The notes under the pieces: generated by a model
Told to the model about the DNA's origin: nothing
The model's input: the letters and a program-made list of their open reading frames with translations, nothing else
Databases searched by the model: none
Assembly (NCBI GenBank): GCA_003454415.1
Contig: DMKG01000105.1
Coordinates: 1 to 5,370, forward strand
Reading direction: 5' to 3'
DNA length: 5,370 nt
Origin: Alphaproteobacteria bacterium
GTDB lineage: Bacteria > Pseudomonadota > Alphaproteobacteria > UBA11222
Part shown: positions 1-5,370 of the stretch, piece after piece
Layout of the letters: the number at the start of each line of letters is the position of its first letter
How positions within the stretch are numbered: the first letter of the stretch is position 1
Made by a program: the position numbers and the translations under genes

Positions 1-509
1 CAATCAGCTTGTCGAGCACCTGGGTGGCCCGGCGCGCGCTGCTCGAGCGCGCCAAGCTCGACGTCCACGACGCGCTGCCCTTCGGCCAGGGCGAGACGGT
101 CGCCGACGCCCTGCTCGAGCCCACGCGGATCTACGTCAAGCCGGCGCTCGCCCTGCTGCGCGACGACGCGATCACGGTGACCGCGCTGGCGCATATCACC
201 GGCGGCGGTTTGACGGAAAATCTTCCACGGGTTTTGCCAAAAGGGCTGATCGCGGAAGTTGATCTGGCAAGCTGGGCGCTGCCGCCTCTCTTCGTCTGGC
301 TGAAACGCAGCGGAAATATTTCCGAGGCGGAAATGCTGAAAACCTTCAATTGCGGCGTCGGCATGGTGGCGGTCGTGGCGCAGGACCAGGCGGAAGAGGT
401 CATGGCGCTTCTTGGCGGCCAAGGCGAAACCGTCTTTCCCATTGGCAGGCTGGTTGCGGGTAGCGGGGAAGCACGGGTTGTCTACAGATCCCATCTGGCG
501 GCGGGTTAA
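1..509 (+). CDS. purM: Phosphoribosylformylglycinamidine cyclo-ligase (AIR synthetase), 3' part
   Basis: PurM closes the imidazole ring in de novo purine synthesis: FGAM plus ATP gives AIR, ADP and phosphate, in the cytoplasm. The left edge cuts the gene; the frame is open from base 3 with no true start visible, and about 165 residues remain of a family that is usually near 345, i.e. mostly the C-terminal AIRS domain. Seen motifs are PTRIYVK (120-140), AHITGGGLTENLPRVLP (189-239) and FNCGVGM (345-365), all diagnostic. purN follows 5 bases after the TAA, so the two form a purMN operon. Two oddities: the residues read from the first ~24 bases (ISLSSTWV) do not resemble the HSNGYSL segment expected before the ARR residues, and third-position base use changes abruptly at about 192. 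The reading frame is intact across that change. Identity is certain; whether one organism supplied all of it is doubtful. Confidence 0.95.
   Translation, partial: ISLSSTWVARRALLERAKLDVHDALPFGQGETVADALLEPTRIYVKPALALLRDDAITVTALAHITGGGLTENLPRVLPKGLIAEVDLASWALPPLFVWLKRSGNISEAEMLKTFNCGVGMVAVVAQDQAEEVMALLGGQGETVFPIGRLVAGSGEARVVYRSHLAAG
189..212. other. Compositional junction inside purM
   Basis: All 63 complete codons from 3 to 191 end in G or C. Starting with CAT at 192, 36 of the remaining 105 sense codons end in A or T. The first 180 bases are 72% G+C (130 of 180). The change coincides with the HITGGGL motif, one of the best conserved parts of PurM, where unrelated genomes share long identical DNA. 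That is where a false assembly join, or homologous recombination, would be expected. The break is seen; its cause is inferred. Confidence 0.75.
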
Positions 510-514
510 GCGGA

Positions 515-1135
515 ATGCCGGACAAACGGCTTAGAACGGGGGTGCTGATTTCGGGTTCCGGCACCAATCTTCAGGCTCTGATCGACGCCTGCGCCAGCAA
601 GGATTTTCCGGCCGAAATTGTTCTGGTTATTTCCAACCGCGCAGATGCGGGAGGGCTGGGCCGGGCGGAGCGCGCGGGCATTCCCGCGTTGATCATTCCG
701 CACAAAGAATATTCTTCGCGCGAAGCGTTTGATGCGGCGCTTGATGCAGCGCTGATTAAAGCAGGGGTTGAGTTCATCTGTCTGGCGGGGTTCATGCGCT
801 TGTTAAGCGAAGGATTCGTGCAGAAATGGCGCGATCGTCTGATCAATATCCATCCCTCGCTTCTGCCGGCCTTCAAGGGTATTGACGCTGTTGAACAGGC
901 GCTTGCGGCGGGGGTTTCACGCACCGGATGCACCGTGCATTTCGTGCGCCCTGAAATGGATGCGGGACCCATTCTTCTGCAGGCGGAAGTCCCGGTCGAG
1001 CCCGGTGATACGCCGGATATACTGCACGACCGTATCCGCGCCGCTGAACACCGCTGTTATCCGGAAGCGTTACGTCTGGCCGCCTCCGGGAAGGTTTCCA
1101 TCCGGAATGAGGTTGTCTTCTTAGATGAGACATAA
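515..1135 (+). CDS. purN: Phosphoribosylglycinamide formyltransferase (GAR transformylase)
   Basis: PurN transfers the formyl group of 10-formyltetrahydrofolate to GAR, giving FGAR, the third step of de novo purine synthesis, in the cytoplasm. The 206-residue product has normal length. It begins with the phosphate-binding loop SGSGTNLQAL (residues 13-22), carries LAGFMRLLS (90-98), then NIHPSLLPAF (111-120), and GCTVHFVRPEMDAGPIL (138-154). The three catalytic residues of the family, Asn, His and Asp (N106, H108, D144 in E. coli), align with N111, H113 and D149, with a constant offset of 5. The ATG at 515 is chosen because it puts the beta-strand and loop at the usual distance from the N terminus; the preceding ribosome binding site is weak, so it may rely on coupling with purM. 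The last 11 bases overlap the next gene. About 36% of its first 50 codons end in A or T, matching the part of purM after 192. Confidence 0.97.
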   Translation: MPDKRLRTGVLISGSGTNLQALIDACASKDFPAEIVLVISNRADAGGLGRAERAGIPALIIPHKEYSSREAFDAALDAALIKAGVEFICLAGFMRLLSEGFVQKWRDRLINIHPSLLPAFKGIDAVEQALAAGVSRTGCTVHFVRPEMDAGPILLQAEVPVEPGDTPDILHDRIRAAEHRCYPEALRLAASGKVSIRNEVVFLDET

Positions 1136-2222
1136 ATGGAACTATCTGCTGCCCACCCTTACTGTCGCGGCCGCCCTGCTGGGGGCTGTGATATGGCGGC
1201 ATGAGAGCGCGGAGCTGTCCGCGCCCGCGCAATCGCCGGTAAAAGCCGCCATCGAAATGGAGCAAAACCGTTCCGAGCGCAGTGCCGGTCCAGCGTCTGA
1301 CTGCCGCGGGGAGACTGGGGCGCAGCGCTGTCCGGCTTCACAGGAAGACCTTGCAGTGTCTCCGGTGGAACCGGAAGAGGAGATGGCGTTGCCCTCCGGT
1401 GCAGAGGCCGCCGCCGATACGCATGACAGCGCCCCGCCTTTGGCGCGGCGGGAAGCGGCGCCCGTCCTGCATGAAGCGGCGCGGAATCCCGAGGCCTGGA
1501 TGGCCCATGCGGCGGCCCCGCAAAACGGACCCCTGCCGATGATTGCTATCGTCATCGATGATGTCGGCGTCAATCCAGGTCAAACAGCAGGGGTGCTGGG
1601 TTTGCCCGCAGCTGTGACCCTCTCTGTGCTGCCATATGCGCGGGATGCGGCCGGCGTCGCCGCCAGGGCGCGCGCCCTGGGCCATGAACTGCTGGTGCAT
1701 CTGCCGATGGAGGCTGACGGGGGGCAGGATCCCGGTCCCCGGGCATTGCGGCATACGCAATCTCCTGACGAGTTTTCAGAGAATCTGGAGTGGAGCCTCT
1801 CACGCTTTACCGGTTTTGTGGGGGTGAATAACCATATGGGCAGCAGGTTGACTCAGGATGCTGCGGCAATGGAGAGGCTGCACGGCAATTTACGTCGCCG
1901 TGGCGTCCTTTTTCTGGATTCGCGGACAACGCCAGAAACGGTCGCCGCGCGCATAGCCCGGGCGAGTGGCGTCATCACTTTGGAACGTGACGTGTTTCTG
2001 GACAACAGCACCGCGCCGGAAAACATTCAGGCGCAATTACGCAGGACAGAAGCAAAGGCGCGCCGTCGGGGTTACGCCATCGCCATCGGCCATCCCTACC
2101 CGGCTACTATCGAAGCGGTCGGGAACTGGGCTAAAAACCTGGAGGCGCGCGGGTTTGCCCTTGTTCCGCTCACTTCGGTCACGCGCAGCATGCCTGGCCC
2201 GCAAACGGCGGCGCGTCACTGA
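1125..2222 (+). CDS. Membrane-anchored divergent polysaccharide deacetylase, YibQ family
   Basis: A 365-residue protein of the divergent polysaccharide deacetylase family (Pfam Polysacc_deac_2, formerly DUF610; E. coli YibQ), related to NodB-fold carbohydrate deacetylases; its substrate is not established. Residues 7-24 form one hydrophobic segment after a short basic N terminus (MRHKW), fitting a signal anchor with the rest in the periplasm. Residues 25-137 are a low-complexity Ala/Glu/Pro linker with the protein's only two cysteines (C60, C69). The catalytic-type domain begins at about 138: IVIDDVG with D145-D146, HLPME with H192, NNHMGS with H237, LDS with D265, FLDN with D293 and IGHPYPAT with H323. 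These Asp and His residues are the likely metal and catalytic positions by comparison with the family. The start is fixed: an in-frame TAG lies directly before the ATG (1122-1124). GAGG at 1109-1112 is the only Shine-Dalgarno candidate, and is rather far. The 11-base overlap with purN suggests translational coupling. Confidence 0.92.
   Translation: MRHKWNYLLPTLTVAAALLGAVIWRHESAELSAPAQSPVKAAIEMEQNRSERSAGPASDCRGETGAQRCPASQEDLAVSPVEPEEEMALPSGAEAAADTHDSAPPLARREAAPVLHEAARNPEAWMAHAAAPQNGPLPMIAIVIDDVGVNPGQTAGVLGLPAAVTLSVLPYARDAAGVAARARALGHELLVHLPMEADGGQDPGPRALRHTQSPDEFSENLEWSLSRFTGFVGVNNHMGSRLTQDAAAMERLHGNLRRRGVLFLDSRTTPETVAARIARASGVITLERDVFLDNSTAPENIQAQLRRTEAKARRRGYAIAIGHPYPATIEAVGNWAKNLEARGFALVPLTSVTRSMPGPQTAARH
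1146..1196 (+). other. N-terminal transmembrane/signal-anchor segment of the YibQ-family protein
   Basis: Codes for residues 8-24, an uncharged run rich in Leu, Ala and Val, preceded by Arg2, His3 and Lys4 and followed by Arg25. No signal peptidase I site of the AxA type stands out directly after it, so a retained anchor is more likely than cleavage; this is judged by eye. Confidence 0.7.
1663..1680. repeat. 18-bp perfect palindrome inside the YibQ-family gene
   Basis: CCAGGGCGCGCGCCCTGG equals its own reverse complement over all 18 bases; the flanking bases do not extend it. It codes for an Ala/Arg-rich helix stretch (ARARALG) just before the HLPME motif. It could form a small hairpin in mRNA, but has no T-run after it. 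In GC-rich coding DNA this may be chance. Confidence 0.6.
2216..2222. other. Tail-to-tail overlap of two stop codons
   Basis: The bases TCACTGA hold the TGA of the plus-strand YibQ-family gene (2220-2222) and, on the other strand, the TGA of trpE (2218-2216). The convergent genes therefore share 7 bp and have no intergenic room for a terminator; any transcript ending must occur within the opposing coding region. Confidence 0.95.
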
Positions 2223-3730
2223 CCCCTGCCGGCGGATGAGGCGAAGCGCACGGCTTCCTCCGCCGCCTTGACCATGGCTTTGGCCTTTGTCACGGTCTCC
2301 TGATATTCGGCCTCCGGGTTGCTGTCGGCGACCACTCCTCCACCCGCCTGTATATAGAGCGTTCTGTTTTTCACTACGGCGGTGCGCAGCGCGATGCAAT
2401 TATCCATTGATCCGTTGGCGGCGAAATAACCCACACATCCCGCATAGACGCCGCGCTTTTCCTTTTCCAGCTCGTCAATGATCTCCATGGCGCGGATTTT
2501 CGGCGCGCCGCTGACAGTGCCAGCGGGAAAGCCTGCGCAAAGCGCCGAGATCGCGTCATATTTCGGATCCAGCTTGCCCTCCACATTGGAGACGAGATGG
2601 ATGATATGCGAATAATATTCGGTCATGAACTGGCCCGTCACTTTGACGGTGCCGATCTTCGAGACGCGCCCCACATCGTTGCGGCCGAGATCGAGGAGCA
2701 TCAGATGTTCCGCGCGTTCTTTTTCATCCGTATTCAGCTCATGGGCCTGCGCCGCGTCCTGTTCCGGCGTCGCGCCTCGCGGCCGGGAGCCTGCAATGGG
2801 GCGGATGGTGACGGTGTCATCGCGCAGCCGCACAAGCAGTTCCGGGCTGGATCCGACAATGGCGAAATCGCCGAAATCCAGAAAATTCATATAGGGCGAA
2901 GGGTTGATACGCCGGAGCGCACGGTAGAGCGCAAAGGGGGGCAGTTCGAATGGCATATAAAAACGCTGGCTCGGCACCACCTGAAAGATGTCGCCAGCGC
3001 GGATGTATTCCTTCGCCCGCTCCACCATGGCGTGGTATTCCTCTCGCGTCGTATTGGACTGCGGCGCGGGCAGGGGCTGGATATCCTGATAATTGGCCTG
3101 GTGCGGCAACGGTTTGTCGAAATCCGCAATCACGCTGGAAAGCCGTTCCATGGCCTGCGCATAGGCCGCGCGGGCGCTCTTGTCTTTCGCGGGCCAGACT
3201 GGCGTCACCAGACTGATCGTGTCCTTTACACCGTCGAAGAGCGCCATGATGGTGGGACGCATGAAGATGCTGTCCGGCAGGCCAAGGGGGTCCGGATTGG
3301 CCGGCGGCAGTTTTTCCATCAACCGCACCATGTCATAGCCCATGTAACCGAACAGGCCCGCCGCCATGGGGGGAAGTTCTGGCGGCAGATCAACGCGCAT
3401 GCCGCGCACCAGCGCGCGCAGAGAGTCGAGGGAGGATTCCGGGCAAAATTCGAAGGCGCCCGGATCGATATGGGCGCGGGTGTTGATTTCAGCCCGTTCG
3501 CCATGGCAGCGCCAGATCAGATCTGGCCGCATGCCAATGAAGGAATAACGTCCGCGTACTGCTCCTCCTTCGACGGATTCGAAAAGAAAGCTGTAGGGGC
3601 GGCCCTCAGCGAGTCTCAGCATCACGGAGACAGGGGTGTCGAGATCCCCCGTCAGCCTGGTCCACACCACCTGAGGCGCGCCGGAGTCATAGGTTCTGGC
3701 GAAGCCGTCAAACGGGGGTTCCACCTGCAT
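2216..3730 (-). CDS. trpE: Anthranilate synthase component I
   Basis: TrpE makes anthranilate from chorismate, the committed step of tryptophan synthesis, normally with ammonia supplied by the glutaminase TrpG; cytoplasmic. The 504-residue product has family length. The N-terminal regulatory domain has FLFESVEGG (48-56), the form here of the LLES tryptophan-feedback site, and RYSFIG (61-66). The C-terminal chorismate-binding domain has NPSPYMNF (276-283), which contacts tryptophan in studied enzymes, GSSPELLVRL (293-302), RPIAGSRPRG (310-319), DEKERAEHLMLLDLGRND (335-352), GFPAGTVSGAPK (400-411) and GGGVVADSNPEAEYQET (463-479). By family comparison E341 and E478 are the likely magnesium ligands. 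There is no fused TrpG domain. The ATG is supported by GAGGG 9 bases upstream and by overlap with the stop of the isomerase gene before it. No leader peptide or attenuator fits between them, so control lies upstream or in feedback inhibition. trpG does not follow; a convergent gene does. Confidence 0.97.
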   Translation of the reverse strand: MQVEPPFDGFARTYDSGAPQVVWTRLTGDLDTPVSVMLRLAEGRPYSFLFESVEGGAVRGRYSFIGMRPDLIWRCHGERAEINTRAHIDPGAFEFCPESSLDSLRALVRGMRVDLPPELPPMAAGLFGYMGYDMVRLMEKLPPANPDPLGLPDSIFMRPTIMALFDGVKDTISLVTPVWPAKDKSARAAYAQAMERLSSVIADFDKPLPHQANYQDIQPLPAPQSNTTREEYHAMVERAKEYIRAGDIFQVVPSQRFYMPFELPPFALYRALRRINPSPYMNFLDFGDFAIVGSSPELLVRLRDDTVTIRPIAGSRPRGATPEQDAAQAHELNTDEKERAEHLMLLDLGRNDVGRVSKIGTVKVTGQFMTEYYSHIIHLVSNVEGKLDPKYDAISALCAGFPAGTVSGAPKIRAMEIIDELEKEKRGVYAGCVGYFAANGSMDNCIALRTAVVKNRTLYIQAGGGVVADSNPEAEYQETVTKAKAMVKAAEEAVRFASSAGRGQ

Positions 3731-3744
3731 CAGAATTGTCCCTC
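3728..3744 (-). promoter_or_regulatory. trpE ribosome binding site and TGATG stop/start coupling
   Basis: Reading the minus strand, GAGGG (3744-3740) lies 9 bases before the trpE ATG (3730-3728), inside the last codons of the isomerase gene. The stop TGA of that gene (3732-3730) shares its A with the start ATG, giving TGATG. This arrangement favours reinitiation by ribosomes finishing the upstream gene and settles the choice of trpE start. Confidence 0.85.
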
Positions 3745-5370
3745 AAAAAGGCTATCCAGGCGGGTGGGATTTATTTCCACTTTATAACGGCGTTCCAGCA
3801 CGGTCTGATATTGCGCCAGTATGTCTTCCTCGATGCGCTTGGCGAATTCCTTGTTCATTTGTTCAGCGGCTTCCTTTTGCGCACTTAATTCCGGGCTCTG
3901 GATAGCACCCACGGTTGCGATCACAAAGCCGCCTCCTGGCGCCGGCCCTGCAACGGTTTCGCCGGGCTTTGCCGCAAACAGTTTCGTCACGAGATCATTA
4001 CTGAGCTGATCATCGGAGAAATCACGGTCAAAAGGCGCAGTTTTGACGGGTTTCAGCTTTAACGTTTTGCCGATTTCCTCCAGCGTCTTTCCCGCCCTGG
4101 CCTCATTCAGCAATTCGCCTGAAAGCTTTTCCATCGACTCCCCAATCTGCTGGGCGCGCCAGCCCGCAAGAACATCCTCACGCACTTCCTGCATGGGACG
4201 CAGCGCGGCGGGGGGGATTTTATCCACCCGCAGGACGTAATAGCCCCCCTCCCGGTCTTCCCGCAGATCGCTTTCCGATCCTTCATCAGTGGCGAATACA
4301 TCCTCCATGAATTGGGGATCGGCGGAAATTTCCGGTGACGTTTTTCCGTCGGGGCCGATTCCCGCGCGATCCATGTCCGCGCTGCGCTTCAGTTTCAGAT
4401 TCAACTCCCTGGCGGCTTCCTCGAGCGTGGCGCCGCCTGCGCGCGCGTCTTCTAGCTGATTGGACCGCTCCACGAGCAGGTCAGTTGCGCGGTCCAGCGC
4501 AATTTCCCCGGCGATTTTACCGCGCACTTCCTCAAAGGGCGCGATGCGCTTCTGACGCGCGGCGGTCACCTTAACCACATGCCAGCCAAAGGGGCTTTTC
4601 AAAGGTTCGCTGATCTCTCCTTCTTTCAGGGCGAAAACGGCGTCGCTGATTTCTCTGGGAAGTTTTTCCTCGGTGACCTCGATCATTTCCATTTCTTTTT
4701 CATTGAGACCGGAAGCCGCCTGTCCCACGGTAGCGAAATCCGCGCCTTTGCTTATTTTCTCCGCCGCTGCTTTCGCCGCCGCCTCGTCAGGCAGAACAAA
4801 TTGCAGCAGATTGCGCATGCCGGTGACGGTGAATTCAGCTAGATGGGTCTCATAATATTCGCGCAGTTCCGTTTCTTCCGGTTTGATTTCCGCAGCAAGT
4901 TCTTCTGGCCGCAGGGTGATGAAACTGATGGAGCGCCGCTCCGGGGCGGTGAAGAGCGGTTCATTGGCCTTGTAAAAGGCTTCCAGATCCGAATCGGTGG
5001 CTTGGCCGGGATTCCCTGCCGCGGATTGGGGGATATGCAGCACCTCAGCGCTCCGGGTTTCGCCGCGAATGGCGTAAAGCGCGCCAGAGAGTTTTTCTGG
5101 GGGTTTGATTCCGGCGGTAATGACGGCGATCAACTGGCGCCGGGTGGACTCCTGACGGGCGCGGCTGAGAAATTCTTTTTCGGTGAAGCCGTTATTGCGC
5201 AGAGCCGCCATAAACATGTTGCGGTCAAAATCACCGAAAGCGTCCTTGAATTCAGGATTTTCACGGATCAGCCGCACAATGGTGTCATCGGCGGCGGTAA
5301 GCTCCAGATTGTCCGCTTCATGGTCGAACATTCGCCCCACCAGCATCTGGCGCAACACCTCGCGGTCAAA
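3730..5370 (-). CDS. PpiD/SurA-like periplasmic peptidyl-prolyl isomerase, 5' end missing
   Basis: A PpiD-type folding factor: such proteins are anchored in the inner membrane and help newly exported proteins fold in the periplasm. The frame is open to the right edge (the last visible codons give FDREVLRQML), so the GTG at 5358 is not the real start; 546 residues are visible, and the N-terminal membrane anchor expected for the family lies outside. Counting from that GTG, residues 1-80 match the SurA-type chaperone segment (LRQMLVGRMFDHEA, then NPEFKDAFGDFDRNMF). Residues about 175-270 form a parvulin-type domain with SPFGWHVVKV at 255-264. The usual His of the first parvulin strand is replaced (NLLQFVL, Q186), so isomerase activity may be weak or absent, as reported for E. 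coli PpiD. A charged, helix-rich C-terminal part with a second, divergent rotamase-like repeat (FGGG-like GGGFVI at 475-480) follows. It ends in TGATG with trpE. I expect tpiA upstream, by known gene order. Confidence 0.9.
   Translation of the reverse strand, partial: FDREVLRQMLVGRMFDHEADNLELTAADDTIVRLIRENPEFKDAFGDFDRNMFMAALRNNGFTEKEFLSRARQESTRRQLIAVITAGIKPPEKLSGALYAIRGETRSAEVLHIPQSAAGNPGQATDSDLEAFYKANEPLFTAPERRSISFITLRPEELAAEIKPEETELREYYETHLAEFTVTGMRNLLQFVLPDEAAAKAAAEKISKGADFATVGQAASGLNEKEMEMIEVTEEKLPREISDAVFALKEGEISEPLKSPFGWHVVKVTAARQKRIAPFEEVRGKIAGEIALDRATDLLVERSNQLEDARAGGATLEEAARELNLKLKRSADMDRAGIGPDGKTSPEISADPQFMEDVFATDEGSESDLREDREGGYYVLRVDKIPPAALRPMQEVREDVLAGWRAQQIGESMEKLSGELLNEARAGKTLEEIGKTLKLKPVKTAPFDRDFSDDQLSNDLVTKLFAAKPGETVAGPAPGGGFVIATVGAIQSPELSAQKEAAEQMNKEFAKRIEEDILAQYQTVLERRYKVEINPTRLDSLFEGQF

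Noticed and set aside
131..442. Open frame on the minus strand opposite purM
   Set aside because: Antisense to conserved PurM motifs; the product is Ser/Arg/Thr-rich low-complexity sequence with no family resemblance.
705..725. Two overlapping 12-bp palindromes (AAGAATATTCTT and CTTCGCGCGAAG) in purN
   Set aside because: Short, inside a conserved gene, and explained by codons for KEYSSREA; no second copy seen and no operator context.
873..1265. Minus-strand open frame across the purN/YibQ-gene overlap
   Set aside because: Shadow of two well-supported plus-strand genes; Arg/Pro-rich product without recognisable motifs.
2231..2264. Possible terminator hairpin (GGCGGA ... TCCGCC with inner GAAG/CTTC) just after the YibQ-family stop
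   Set aside because: The stem is interrupted by a bulge of about six bases, and there is no T-run after it on either strand; it also codes for the C terminus of TrpE.
3455..3476. Inverted repeat GCGCCC ... GGGCGC with a 10-base loop inside trpE
   Set aside because: Six-base arms in GC-rich coding DNA are expected by chance, and no regulatory context surrounds it.
2597..3787. A 396-codon open frame on the plus strand opposite trpE
   Set aside because: It lies wholly antisense to an unmistakable trpE, its product is His/Arg-rich without a recognisable domain, and long antisense frames are common opposite GC-rich genes.
1..5370. A mobile element, CRISPR array, tRNA or defence system
   Set aside because: The whole window is covered by five housekeeping-type genes; no terminal repeats, transposase or integrase motifs, repeat-spacer pattern or tRNA fold were seen.

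Overview
The window reads as chromosomal DNA of an alphaproteobacterium with moderate-to-high GC. The evidence is the style of the PurM, PurN and TrpE proteins and the pairing of a PpiD/SurA-like isomerase gene directly in front of trpE, a gene order I know from that class. I cannot place it below class level. It is almost wholly coding: five genes, no gap longer than 5 bases between neighbours, and no RNA gene, mobile element, CRISPR array or convincing promoter or terminator.

Left half, plus strand: the 3' part of purM (cut by the left edge), then purN after a 5-base gap, then a gene for a membrane-anchored divergent polysaccharide deacetylase (YibQ family) that overlaps the end of purN by 11 bases. 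PurM and PurN act in de novo purine synthesis. The YibQ-type protein is an envelope protein whose start is translationally tied to purN.

Right half, minus strand: a large PpiD/SurA-like peptidyl-prolyl isomerase gene that runs off the right edge at its 5' end, then trpE. The two are linked by a TGATG stop/start overlap. trpE ends tail-to-tail with the YibQ gene, the two stop codons lying in one 7-base overlap (2216-2222). So trpG does not follow trpE here.

The most notable signal is inside purM. All 63 complete codons from 3 to 191 end in G or C. From 192 to the stop, 36 of 105 sense codons end in A or T, and the first 50 codons of purN give the same level (18 of 50). The change falls exactly on the conserved HITGGG motif. 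The simplest reading is that the first ~190-210 bases come from another, higher-GC genome, joined by an assembly chimera or, less likely, by recombination. The first ~24 bases also fail to match PurM. I found no evidence for an undescribed biological system; the rest is ordinary housekeeping sequence in a somewhat unusual arrangement.
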